Below, in pieces: positions 43,092 through 51,333 of a DNA stretch of 53,673 nucleotides (the stretch's first letter is position 1; every line of letters begins with the position of its first letter). Source of the DNA: Nitrospira sp. UBA6493 (GTDB taxonomy: Bacteria; Nitrospirota; Nitrospiria; Nitrospirales; Nitrospiraceae); NCBI GenBank assembly GCA_002435325.1, contig DJMJ01000010.1, positions 4,573 through 58,245 on the forward strand, written 5' to 3'. Position numbers and translations under genes: made by a program. The notes beneath the pieces are model-generated. The model made no database searches. It saw only the letters and a list, made by a program, of their open reading frames with translations, and was not told where the DNA came from.

Positions 43092-44087
43092 ATGACCGAC
43101 TATATGCAGCTCGCGAAAAAAGCCCTCAACGACGAACCGCTCACCAGGGCGGAATCGCTGTCCGTCTTGACCGCGCCGGACGACGACCTCCTCGCGCTGC
43201 TCCATGCCGCCTTTCAAGTCCGCTCAAAATATTTCGGCCGCACCGTCCGCCTCCAGATGCTGCAAAATGCCAAAAGCGGCGCCTGCATGGAAGATTGTCA
43301 CTATTGCTCCCAATCCGCCGTCTCCACGGCGCCGATCGAGCGCTATAACTTGCTCCCACAGAAACAGATGATGGAAGGCGCGCGCCAAGCCGCCGCCTCG
43401 AAAGCCCAGCGCTATTGCATCGTCATCAGCGGACGCAGCCCCCTGGATCGGGAAATCGATGAAATCGCCGGAGCCGTTCGCTCGATCAAGCAGGAAATCC
43501 CCATTCAGATCTGCTGCTCGCTCGGACTCATGAACGAGGAACAGGCCAAGCGGCTGAAAGCGGCCGGGGTCGATCGCGTGAACCACAACTTGAACACCAG
43601 CGAGACCTACCACGAGTCGATTTGCACCACCCATACATTCCAGGACCGCCTCTCGACCATCAAGAATGCGCGCGCTGCGGGATTGGAAATCTGCTCGGGC
43701 GGCATCGTGGGCATGGGAGAGAGCAACGAAGACCTCATCGACCTGGCCTCCGCCCTGCGGGACGTGAAGCCGGACTCGATTCCGTTGAACATGCTCAATC
43801 CGGTCGAAGGTACACCCCTGGAGAACTGCGACACTCTCACGCCGCAACGCTGCCTCAAAGTCCTCTGCCTGTTCCGCTTCCTCCATCCCCGCACGGAAAT
43901 TCGCATCGCCGGAGGCCGCGAGCACAACCTCCGGAGCCTCCAGCCGCTCTCCCTCTACCCGGCTGACTCAGTCTTCGTGAATAACTATCTGACCACACCA
44001 GGCTCACCGGCGCCAGAAGTCTGGGGCATGATCGAAGATCTGGGCTTTAAGATTGAAGTGGATTACCAGCAACCGGTGGCATCTTAA
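43092..44087 (+). CDS. bioB: Biotin synthase
   Basis: 331 aa from the ATG at 43092 (a GTG at 43083 is 3 codons earlier); aaagg at 8 bases. Radical SAM CMEDCHYC (Cys65, Cys69, Cys72), YYCSQS-like HYCSQSA, then GLMNEEQAKRLKAAGVDRVNHNLNTS, TTHTFQDRLSTIKNARAAGLEICSGGIVGMGES and NMLNPVEGTPLEN. It inserts sulfur into dethiobiotin. No other bio genes are visible here, so the pathway is dispersed. 77 bases follow the LapA-LapB gene. Confidence 0.93.
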   Translation: MTDYMQLAKKALNDEPLTRAESLSVLTAPDDDLLALLHAAFQVRSKYFGRTVRLQMLQNAKSGACMEDCHYCSQSAVSTAPIERYNLLPQKQMMEGARQAAASKAQRYCIVISGRSPLDREIDEIAGAVRSIKQEIPIQICCSLGLMNEEQAKRLKAAGVDRVNHNLNTSETYHESICTTHTFQDRLSTIKNARAAGLEICSGGIVGMGESNEDLIDLASALRDVKPDSIPLNMLNPVEGTPLENCDTLTPQRCLKVLCLFRFLHPRTEIRIAGGREHNLRSLQPLSLYPADSVFVNNYLTTPGSPAPEVWGMIEDLGFKIEVDYQQPVAS

Positions 44088-44114
44088 ACCGGCTCGGAAG
44101 GTTTATCGAAGCTG

Positions 44115-44170
44115 AGATTAGGTTGAGCATCCCAGCAGGCAGGGAAGTAGCCAGCGACTAATCTAGCTGC
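44115..44170 (-). pseudogene. Remnant of an FtsX-type permease 3' end
   Basis: The minus strand reads AARLVAGYFPACWDAQPN, matching AATLVAGYFPARWAAQQP at the end of the intact permease gene (about 44880-44935). The DNA cccagc-ggcagggaagta-cc-gcgac is nearly the same in both, with scattered changes. The surrounding 90-codon frame is not otherwise permease-like. This is a small leftover of a duplication, or of an older gene. Confidence 0.65.
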
Positions 44171-44373
44171 CTCTGCCACTCGGCAAAATACGTCGTACAG
44201 CAACTTGGCTTCACAAGCTTGGTGACACACTCCCCACTCGATCGTAATTGCCATCCACATACTTAGCCGATGATGTATGAGTCGACTACCCGCCAGAAAC
44301 GGGCACGGGGCGTGAGGTCGAGGCCTGCCAGGAAATTTGTCCAGCACGAGTGCCACCTAGGCGTCGCGCCTAC

Positions 44374-44772
44374 TCATACGGGATAATGTCCTTCGAGGTG
44401 ATCGCGCTGAAAACGCATGATGTATCTGATCAGCAATTCCCGGTCCTGCGGAATCATCTTGACGAAGCGGGCGCGCAGACGATAGGTGTGGGCGGGGTAC
44501 GCGATGGGATCCAGCCGCAACACTTCGATGGAGGCTTTGAACATAACGTGGTCTGGGAAGATCAGGGTGAGCGTCAGGATCTCCTTGGGATCATAGCGCA
44601 CGTTTACCGTTACGCCAATGCCTCCGCCGCTCACATTCACGGCTTTCTTTATGAGCTCACCCTCTGATGTGTCAGCCTCGGGTTAAAGGCTGACGGGTAA
44701 GACGACGTTGATTCGATAATAATCGCGACGATCCTCGAAGGAGGACGGCGGGGTCGATGGAGTCGGTTTCAT
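44374..44772 (-). pseudogene. PilZ domain gene interrupted by an in-frame TAA
   Basis: From an ATG at 44772 the minus strand reads MKPTPSTPPSSFEDRRDYYR, INVVLPVSL, then TAA at 44683-44685, then in the same frame PEADTSEGELIKKAV and NVSGGGIG. RRDYYR (RxxxR) and NVSGGG (NxSxxG) are the two c-di-GMP motifs, one on each side of the stop. The rest (YDPKEILTLTLIFPDHVMF, AHTYRLRARFVKM) is the PilZ barrel. The stop lies in the loop of a hairpin with 7-bp arms (gtcagcc 44670-44676, ggctgac 44687-44693). Either a dead gene or, less likely, a read-through site. No other PilZ gene lies adjacent, and the C-terminal half alone would be non-functional. Confidence 0.75.
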
Positions 44773-44849
44773 TTAGAACAGAGTATAGCTCAAAGCCGGC
44801 AGAAATGACGCCAGGCTCATATTTAATCTCCCTGCCGGATCACTGGCGC

Positions 44850-47465
44850 TTATTCCTCGCGCAATCCCTCCACCACCGGCTGTTGCGCGGCCCAGCGGGC
44901 AGGGAAGTACCCGGCGACAAGCGTCGCGGCAGCCGCGAAGCCGACGGCTTGGGCGAGGGCACCGAAGGGAAGGATCATCTGAATCGTCCAGCCGAACGAC
45001 TGTTTGTTGATCACTTTGATGAGCAGCACAGACAGCAGCCCGCCGCCTATAAGGCCTAGCGCGATACCCACCAGCCCCAGATACGCCGCTTCCCACAGAA
45101 CCAGCTGCCGGATCTGCCCCTCGCTGCCGCCGATGGCGCGGAGGGTGGCAAACTCCCTGCGCCGTTCCAATACCGAAGTCACCAGCGTATTCACAATGCC
45201 GAGCATGGCGATGATCACCGCGATGGCTTCCAGCACGTAGGTCAAGAGGAAGGTCCGATCGAAGATATCGAGGATTTCTCTGCGCAACTCGGCGTTGCTG
45301 ATAATCAGCGGCGGGAGCGCCTGGTCCTGCGCCTGTTGCAACACCCCGGCAATTGCCTGCCTGATGTGCTCCATCTCCACCCCTGCCTGAAGATAGATCG
45401 GGAAGACCGTCACCAGCTCGTCGTGCCAGAGGGATTGATAGAGCCCGCGATCCATGACCAGCTTCCCGCCGTCGGTCGCATAGTCGTAGAACACCGCCAC
45501 GACGGGAAATGATCTGGCCCCTTGCGGTGTCATGAGCTCCAGCGACTGGCCCTCCTGAACACCCAGCCGGTTCGCCAGTACTTCGGACACCACGATACCG
45601 CCTCGCTCGACCGCCTGAGTCAACAGTTCGGTCGAGTTACCCTGGCGAACGAGATATTGGCTGCGCCGGGCATGGAGCCGGAGATCTCGCGAGACGATGG
45701 CCACGCGTTGGCCCTGCACCTCTACCCGGACGTCGCGATAGGTATCAACCTCGGCAATGCCCGGAATCTCAGCCAGCCGGTCACGCCAGATTGGCGGCAG
45801 GCTCTTCGTGCCGCTCCCGCCATTGGCTTCGCGCAACCACGTTGAGGGCGCAACGACGATGTCGGCAATGATCGTTTCATTGATCCACAATTCAACGGTA
45901 TGCCGGAAGCTTCGCACCATGATCAGCACGCCGATCATAATCGCCAGCCCCACCATGAGTGCGGAGACCGTCACGCCGTTTCGACCGGGGTTTCTGGCCG
46001 CATGCTCAACGGCAATGTCACGCATGGCACCTTGGACACCGGGAATACGATTGCGTTGGAGGTTCTGTCTCCACCAGCCGGTCACGCATCCCGGCGCCAA
46101 ACACGATAGTCCGCCGAGCAGACAGAACGTCGCGAGATAGCCTAAGACCGGCACTCCGCCAAGGGGGCTGGCCCAGGCCAGAACACCCGACGCCACGAGC
46201 AACCCGATCCCGCCATACGCCATCGCCCCTACACGCACCTGCCGGCTGACTTCATAATCACCGGGAGCCAGGGCGCGGATCGTCGCCGTCCGGCTGGCAT
46301 CAAGACTTGGAGCAATCGCCCCGATCATGGATACCAAACAGCCAATTGCTACGCCTTCAAATACAGCCTGCATGAGCTCCGCTGAATCGGCCCACGACGT
46401 GTCCCCTTGGCTCAGTGGCACATACAGATCCGACACGATCCGGCTGAGCAGCCCGATCAGCTTCTGCGCCAGTACTACGCCGCCCAGGCTCCCGACAATC
46501 CCGCCGAGCAGTCCGAACAGCGCCGCTTCGAGCAGAAAGAGCCCAGCGACACGGGACTGCGTCATACCGATCGCGCGATAGATCCCGATCTCCCGTCGGC
46601 GCTGCGCCACGGAAAACGCCATCGTATTGTAGATCAGAAACATGCCGACCAAAAGCCCGACCCAGCTCAACACCATGAGGTTGAGCCGGAAGGCCCGCAC
46701 CATCTGCTCGACTTGTTTCGTCCGGCTGGTCGGCCGTTCGACGGTCAAATGAGGCGGCACATTCGCGCGCACCGCCTGGGCCACCGCCTCAACGGATGCG
46801 CCTGACTCCGTGATGATGTCGATCCGGTCCAACCGTCCCACCATGTTGAACAAGACTTGCGCGGCGGCAATATCCATGATCGCGAGATGATCCCACGATG
46901 AGACACGATCGGATTGGTCTTGCAGCACCCCGGCGATTCTCGCCTGAACAGGACGCGGACCGATCTGAAGCGACAGCGCATTTCCCTTGGCCGCCTTCCA
47001 GTCGGTGGCCAGCTTTCGCCCGAGATACAGGCTGTCAGCTCGCAACAGATCTTCAAGAGGGTTTTGTGCCCCCTCCTGCGATATCCTAAACCCGCGACGC
47101 TCAAACTCATCCAGCAGGTCGAGTCCCACAACTTGCAACGCGCCCCCAGGCTGCCCAGCGGCGTCCAACCGCACGGCCGTCTGCACCAGCACCGGCGAGG
47201 CTGACGCCACGCCTGGCACCTCCCGCACCGCCGTGATGAGCTGTTCATCGATCCCCAGATCGCCGCCTGAGACCTCCAATGTGGTCGGCCCGGCGACCGT
47301 GACCACCGCCCGCTCGAACGAGTGCAACACTTCGATATTGGCCGTCCGCACCGCCACTGATGCCGCCACACCCAGCGCCACGCCCACAATCGTCAGCGCG
47401 GTCCGAAAGGGCCGTTGCGTCAGATGCACGCGCACCAGCAAGGCAAAGAGCGTCAACCACGCCAT
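44850..47465 (-). CDS. ABC transporter permease, double FtsX-domain type
   Basis: 871 aa. N-terminal helix (FRTALTIVGVALGVAASVAV) with a MacB-like periplasmic domain, then FtsX domain 1 (about 265-400: NLMVLSWVGLLVGMFLIYNTMAF, RRREIGIYRAIGMTQSRV) and FtsX domain 2 near the C-terminus (AVIIAMLGIVNTLVTSVLERRRE, FATLRAIGGSEGQIRQLVLWEAAYLGLVGI), ending AGYFPARWAAQQPVVEGLREE. Ten or so membrane helices. This matches the predicted lysophospholipase/lipoprotein-export-type permeases of large size (YbbP-like). The ATPase is not beside it: pyrD and a LuxR gene stand between. Substrate unknown. Confidence 0.88.
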   Translation of the reverse strand: MAWLTLFALLVRVHLTQRPFRTALTIVGVALGVAASVAVRTANIEVLHSFERAVVTVAGPTTLEVSGGDLGIDEQLITAVREVPGVASASPVLVQTAVRLDAAGQPGGALQVVGLDLLDEFERRGFRISQEGAQNPLEDLLRADSLYLGRKLATDWKAAKGNALSLQIGPRPVQARIAGVLQDQSDRVSSWDHLAIMDIAAAQVLFNMVGRLDRIDIITESGASVEAVAQAVRANVPPHLTVERPTSRTKQVEQMVRAFRLNLMVLSWVGLLVGMFLIYNTMAFSVAQRRREIGIYRAIGMTQSRVAGLFLLEAALFGLLGGIVGSLGGVVLAQKLIGLLSRIVSDLYVPLSQGDTSWADSAELMQAVFEGVAIGCLVSMIGAIAPSLDASRTATIRALAPGDYEVSRQVRVGAMAYGGIGLLVASGVLAWASPLGGVPVLGYLATFCLLGGLSCLAPGCVTGWWRQNLQRNRIPGVQGAMRDIAVEHAARNPGRNGVTVSALMVGLAIMIGVLIMVRSFRHTVELWINETIIADIVVAPSTWLREANGGSGTKSLPPIWRDRLAEIPGIAEVDTYRDVRVEVQGQRVAIVSRDLRLHARRSQYLVRQGNSTELLTQAVERGGIVVSEVLANRLGVQEGQSLELMTPQGARSFPVVAVFYDYATDGGKLVMDRGLYQSLWHDELVTVFPIYLQAGVEMEHIRQAIAGVLQQAQDQALPPLIISNAELRREILDIFDRTFLLTYVLEAIAVIIAMLGIVNTLVTSVLERRREFATLRAIGGSEGQIRQLVLWEAAYLGLVGIALGLIGGGLLSVLLIKVINKQSFGWTIQMILPFGALAQAVGFAAAATLVAGYFPARWAAQQPVVEGLREE

Positions 47466-47634
47466 TATGCGCCACCAAGTCCAGGGAGAATGTCAATCCA
47501 CCTAAGCATTAACACTATCAGTGAAAACGCCTGAGAGTTTGCAGATCGCGTCAGCCTGCAGAAATCGGCCGTTTCGTTTACAGATATTCATCCCTTTGCT
47601 AGATTCTCAAGGAACCTTAGATCGGGAGTACGTT

Positions 47635-47904
47635 ATGGCAAGAAGTCGAGGCAACACCGCACTGCAAATAGACCGGCACCCGAAGGTCGATCTGTCGATT
47701 ACCCCGCGGCAACGGGAAATCCTCAAGATGGTTGCGCTAGGCCATACGAATCGGGAGATCGCCGAAACGCTCGACATCAGCATCCGCACTGTCGAGGTGC
47801 ACCGGTTCAATTTGATGCGGCGATTGAATGTGCGGAACGTGGCACAACTGCTCCGGTCGGCCTTTCAGCAGGGATTGCTCCCGCGCAACTTCGGCCTGAA
47901 GTAG
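47635..47904 (+). CDS. Short LuxR-type HTH regulator
   Basis: 89 aa from the ATG at 47635, with gggag at 8 bases; the frame to 47521 is unsupported. The whole protein is the GerE-type HTH: SITPRQREILKMVALGHTNREIAETLDISIRTVEVHRFNLMRRL, seen here in blocks. There is no receiver or sensor domain, so it must act through binding partners or expression level. The stop abuts the convergent pyrD stop with 2 bases between. It lies inside the gap between a permease and its likely ATPase. Confidence 0.82.
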   Translation: MARSRGNTALQIDRHPKVDLSITPRQREILKMVALGHTNREIAETLDISIRTVEVHRFNLMRRLNVRNVAQLLRSAFQQGLLPRNFGLK

Positions 47905-47906
47905 CC

Positions 47907-48836
47907 CTACAGCTCCTTCACCTTCCCCCGGCAGTCCGCAATCGATCCATAGCCCTTCTTCGCCAGCTGCGCGGCCAACTCCGTTTCCAATCGGCTAAAG
48001 GCATCGAGGCCCTCTTCAACCAGCACCGTGCCGACCTGCACCGCCGACGCCCCACACAAGAAATGCTCGAACGCATCGACGCCGTTCATCACCCCTCCGG
48101 TGCCGATGATCGGAATCTTCCCTTGAAAAATCTTATAGAAGGCCCGCACGTTCGCAAGCGCCACCGGCTTGATGATTGTCCCTCCGAGGCCGCCGAAGCC
48201 GCCCTTCGGCTTGATCACCACTTCTTCACGGTCCGGATCGATGACAAGCCCATTGCCGACGGAGTTAATCATGTTGAGAAAATCGACCTCGCACCGGCCG
48301 ATCACCTTCCCCATCACCTCATGATGGGCAGGATCGAAGTAGGGCGGAAGCTTCACCCCCATCGGCACCGTGATGACCTTGCGCACCCGCTTCAGCAGCC
48401 GCTCCGATGCGTCCGGGTCATAGCCGATCTGAGGTTTGCCGGGAATATTCGGACAAGACAGATTCACTTCGATCAAGTCCGGCTGCGCCGCGTTGATCGT
48501 GGCGGCGATGGTCGGAAAGTCGTCCTCACACAGCCCCGCCACACTCGCGATCACCGGCTTGCCGAACCTCTTCAGCTCGGGAATCAGCTCCGCATAGGCC
48601 CGATAGCCCAGGTTGGGGAGCCCCATGGAATTGATCGAGCCGCCGGGAAATCCGTAATACCGCGGTTCCGGATTCCCGTGACGGGCTTCAACCGTCATCG
48701 ATTTCGTCACGATGGCCCCGGCGCGCGATCGGCCCAGCGCCTCCAGTTCCTCTCGTGTCACACAAAGCGCCCCAGCCGCATTCATAAAACAGCTTGGGAA
48801 CCTGACCCCCGCAATCGTCGTGGAGAGATCCGTCAT
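47907..48836 (-). CDS. Dihydroorotate dehydrogenase-like protein, class 1A
   Basis: 309 aa from the ATG at 48836, which overlaps the ATPase stop (ATGA). FMN-binding TIM-barrel protein: FMNAAGALCVTREEL, GAIVTKSMTVEARHGNPEPR, INSMGLPNLG, NLSCPNIPGKPQIGYD with the catalytic-loop Cys typical of class 1A, MGVKLPPYFD, INSVGNGLVID and IIGTGGVMNGVDAFEHFLCGASAVQVGT. Class 1A enzymes reduce fumarate in the cytosol; no membrane tail is present. Whether it serves pyrimidine synthesis is likely but unproven. It is co-transcribed with an ABC ATPase. Confidence 0.88.
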   Translation of the reverse strand: MTDLSTTIAGVRFPSCFMNAAGALCVTREELEALGRSRAGAIVTKSMTVEARHGNPEPRYYGFPGGSINSMGLPNLGYRAYAELIPELKRFGKPVIASVAGLCEDDFPTIAATINAAQPDLIEVNLSCPNIPGKPQIGYDPDASERLLKRVRKVITVPMGVKLPPYFDPAHHEVMGKVIGRCEVDFLNMINSVGNGLVIDPDREEVVIKPKGGFGGLGGTIIKPVALANVRAFYKIFQGKIPIIGTGGVMNGVDAFEHFLCGASAVQVGTVLVEEGLDAFSRLETELAAQLAKKGYGSIADCRGKVKEL

Positions 48837-49531
48837 GCGACACCCGTAAGCGCGCGCGGCGTCGTGCGTGACATCAACCGGCCATCCTGCATAGTCCATA
48901 CATAGTCGGCGCTCTGTGCCGCGCTCTGGCTATGCGTGACCAACAACACCGTCACGCCTTCGGCTTTCGTCATCGACCCAATCAAGGCCATGATCTCCGT
49001 TCCTTGGTGAGAATCCAGATTGCCAGTCGGTTCGTCGGCCAATAATAATTTCGGCCGGTGAACCAGCGCCCGGGCAATTGCCACACGCTGTTGTTCGCCG
49101 CCCGACAACTCTCCGGGACGGTGGTGCCGCCGATGAGCCATGTGCACCATCTCCAGCACCTCTTCCGCTCGCCGGGCGACCGCACCGCCGCTCTCGCCGC
49201 GCAGCAACAGCGGCAGCGACACATTTTCCAATGCCGTCAGGCCAGGAACCAAATGAAAGGCCTGAAAGACAATCCCGATGATTTCCCGCCGCGCCACCGT
49301 CCAATCGTGGCTTGTAAACGTCGTCGCCTTCCGGCCATCCAGCAGGATATCCCCGGAGGTTTGGCGATCGAGACCCGCGACCAAACCCAGTAACGTACTT
49401 TTCCCACAGCCACTCGGCCCGACAAAGGCGCAGAACTCTCCTCGCCCCACGTCGAGACTGACGTCGCAGAGCGCCGCCACCGTGGTCTCGCCTCGCACAT
49501 AGCTTTTGGAGAGCTGCACCAGCTGCACCAT
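48833..49531 (-). CDS. ABC transporter ATP-binding protein, LolD/MacB type
   Basis: 232 aa from the ATG at 49531 (a GTG at 49534 directly precedes); ggaggg lies upstream. Walker A GPSGCGKST (about 38-46), Q-loop VFQAFHLVPGLTALENV, signature LSGGEQQRVAIARAL, Walker B LLLADEPTGNLDS and the H-loop VTHS. It is the motor of a MacB/LolD-type exporter. The likely partner is the 871-aa permease at 44850-47465, but the two are separated by 1.4 kb containing pyrD and luxR. Start codons of this gene and the gene after it overlap. Confidence 0.9.
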   Translation of the reverse strand: MVQLVQLSKSYVRGETTVAALCDVSLDVGRGEFCAFVGPSGCGKSTLLGLVAGLDRQTSGDILLDGRKATTFTSHDWTVARREIIGIVFQAFHLVPGLTALENVSLPLLLRGESGGAVARRAEEVLEMVHMAHRRHHRPGELSGGEQQRVAIARALVHRPKLLLADEPTGNLDSHQGTEIMALIGSMTKAEGVTVLLVTHSQSAAQSADYVWTMQDGRLMSRTTPRALTGVA

Positions 49532-49677
49532 CACCCGTCACCCTCCATCGACCGCCCCACCCCGTGCCACGGCCTTCCTCGTATAACATACCCCCTGAGA
49601 AGGCCACAACCTTGACAGTCGGCAGAAATTCCCTCTAAAAATCGTGCGCGTCCCATTGTGGATCCAGGGAATGATCG

Positions 49678-50496
49678 ATGGCCTGGACAGGATCTCACAG
49701 GCTTCACAGCTTGGTGCGGCAGACTATCCGTGTATTGCTGCCCGCCGACTGCGCCGCGTGCGGATCACCGCTCAGCGGCGATCCTGTCCCGCTATTTTGC
49801 ACCCCCTGCTGGTGCACCATCGCGCCGCTTGCCTTATCCCGCTGTGCTCAATGCGATCGTCCCCTGCCATCCCCCATCGCCTTCACCCATAGCCCAACCC
49901 ATCGCTGTCACCATTGCACCGTTCGGCCGCCCGCCTACACGAAAGCCTGGACCCTGTTTCCCTATTTGCCCCCGCTCCAAGATGCCATCTGCCTCTTCAA
50001 GTATCGGGAGAAAGTCTCGCTGGCCAAGCCACTAGCCCAGCTCATGATCGACGCCCTTCCCCCCGCGCTGCACGCCGATCTCATCATGCCTGTTCCACTG
50101 CATCCGTCCCGTTTGCGTGAACGGGAATTCAATCAATCGCTGCTGCTGGCCGATCGAATTGCCCGGCACCTGCGCCGCCCGATTTCATTCACCAATCTCA
50201 TCCGTACCCTGCCCTCCGACCCCCAAAGCACGCTGTCCCGAAAGGAACGGATGAAAAACCTTCGCCAAGCGTTTGCCGTGAGCAAACCAGGCCAGCTTGC
50301 CCAGAGGCGCATTCTGCTGATTGACGATGTCTTCACCACCGGCACCACGGTCAACGAATGTGCCAAGGCGCTCAGAAAAGCGGGGGCAGAAGACATCCAG
50401 GTACTGACCTTGGCGCGAACGGTTGAATCAAGCATCGTCCCGGACCGGATTCTCGCCCAGCGCGCCACGACCCCCATGGGATTGCTCGGGGGATAG
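49678..50496 (+). CDS. comF: ComF family phosphoribosyltransferase-like protein
   Basis: 272 aa, agggaatg before the ATG. The N-terminal double zinc ribbon has cysteine pairs CAAC, CTPC, CAQC and CHHC (residues about 25-80). The C-terminal phosphoribosyltransferase-type domain has LIMPVPLHPSRLREREFNQSLLLA, DPQSTLSRKERMKNL and the PRPP-binding loop ILLIDDVFTTGTTVNECAKAL. ComF proteins belong to the DNA-uptake set; no other com genes are visible here. The ribosome site and ATG agree. Confidence 0.9.
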   Translation: MAWTGSHRLHSLVRQTIRVLLPADCAACGSPLSGDPVPLFCTPCWCTIAPLALSRCAQCDRPLPSPIAFTHSPTHRCHHCTVRPPAYTKAWTLFPYLPPLQDAICLFKYREKVSLAKPLAQLMIDALPPALHADLIMPVPLHPSRLREREFNQSLLLADRIARHLRRPISFTNLIRTLPSDPQSTLSRKERMKNLRQAFAVSKPGQLAQRRILLIDDVFTTGTTVNECAKALRKAGAEDIQVLTLARTVESSIVPDRILAQRATTPMGLLGG

Positions 50497-50561
50497 AGGG
50501 GGGAGCCGGGGTCCTCATCCGCCAGCCAGAGAACCGGAATTTCGCAGTACTGGTGACCGCC

Positions 50562-50580
50562 TATGACAGGCATTGTCATA
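50562..50580 (+). promoter_or_regulatory. Inverted repeat just upstream of the HTH-mraZ promoter
   Basis: tatgaca (50562-50568) and tgtcata (50574-50580) with a 5-base centre, ending 9 bases before the -35 box. The perfect 7-bp arms and position suggest an operator or activator site, perhaps for the HTH protein encoded just downstream. Confidence 0.5.
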
Positions 50581-50589
50581 CAAATTCAC

Positions 50590-50617
50590 TTGACATTCAC
50601 GGCCTATTCCCTAGAAT
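50590..50617 (+). promoter_or_regulatory. Sigma-70 type promoter for HTH gene and mraZ
   Basis: ttgaca (50590-50595), a 16-base spacer and tagaat (50612-50617). It places a transcript start near 50624 and a leader of about 50 bases to the HTH gene. A close match to the vegetative consensus. Confidence 0.65.
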
Positions 50618-50673
50618 GAGCCTTAAATTCTGGAGTCTTATGAGAAACAGGCTCTCTCAAGACAGGTGGGACG

Positions 50674-50871
50674 ATGGGGACAGCCCCGAAGAGCGAATTG
50701 ATGACGGTAGCGGAGACGTGTCGCTACCTGAAGATTACGCCCCGCACTCTCTATCGCTACATACAGCAACGACAGATTCCAGCCTTCAAGCTTGGGAAGG
50801 AATGGCGATTCGTACGTTCGGATCTGGAACAGTGGATCCGCGACCGAACCAGAACCGCCCTCCCCTCGTAA
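50674..50871 (+). CDS. Small excisionase/MerR-type HTH DNA-binding protein
   Basis: 65 aa with aggtggg before the ATG. The whole protein is the helix-turn-helix fold of the excisionase (HTH_17) family: LMTVAETCRYLKITPRTLYRYIQQRQIPAFKLGKEWRFVRSDLEQWI, seen as successive blocks. Stand-alone members regulate nearby genes or act in recombination; no integrase is present here. It lies 13 bases before mraZ, so it may set mraZ expression. Confidence 0.85.
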   Translation: MGTAPKSELMTVAETCRYLKITPRTLYRYIQQRQIPAFKLGKEWRFVRSDLEQWIRDRTRTALPS

Positions 50872-50884
50872 ATTAGGACACGCA

Positions 50885-51325
50885 ATGTTTGCTGGCGAAT
50901 ATCACTGTAAAGTCGATGAGAAGGGCCGTTTCATCGTGCCCTCTCCGATCCGGGAACAGATCGAGGCTGAAGGCCAGGCGGTGATGTTTCTCAAGGGGCC
51001 GGAACAGTCGCTGCTGCTCTATTCGATGAAGGAATGGGAGAAGGTGCTGGAACGGACGCGCACCACGTTGGATGAAGACCAGAGTCGGCTGTTCATGCAC
51101 TTCATCGTTTCGGAAGCCGGCACGTCGGAAATCGACAAAACCGGACGCATTCTCATTCCCGGTCGTTTGCGAAAGCTGGTCCCGGTGGACGAGGATCTTG
51201 AAATCACTCTCGTCGGGCTCTATCACCGCATGGAAATCTGGAACCCCAGTGAGTGGCGCCGCTACATCGCCCGTACCGAAGACCGCTATGAACACAACAT
51301 GGCGAAGATTCAGAATCTCCTGTAA
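50885..51325 (+). CDS. mraZ: Transcriptional regulator MraZ
   Basis: 146 aa from the ATG at 50885, which gives MFAGEYHCKVDEKGRFIVPSPIR; the upstream frame overlaps the HTH gene. Two SpoVT/AbrB-like halves (DEKGRFIVPSPIRE and DKTGRILIPGRLRKL) form the usual tandem fold. MraZ normally heads the dcw division cluster and represses its own operon; here it is followed by rusA and an HD-GYP gene, with no mraW or ftsI. An unusual context, but the protein looks intact and full length. Confidence 0.92.
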   Translation: MFAGEYHCKVDEKGRFIVPSPIREQIEAEGQAVMFLKGPEQSLLLYSMKEWEKVLERTRTTLDEDQSRLFMHFIVSEAGTSEIDKTGRILIPGRLRKLVPVDEDLEITLVGLYHRMEIWNPSEWRRYIARTEDRYEHNMAKIQNLL

Positions 51326-51333
51326 CTAGCTCC

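Noticed and set aside
44084..44356. Minus-strand 90-codon frame read as a protein
   Set aside because: Only the last about 18 residues resemble a permease end; the rest is unrecognised, so it is treated as a remnant.
50667..50678. tggg-acga-tggg repeat before the HTH gene as MraZ boxes
   Set aside because: Known MraZ boxes repeat about every 10 bases with three or more copies; here there are two at 8 bases.
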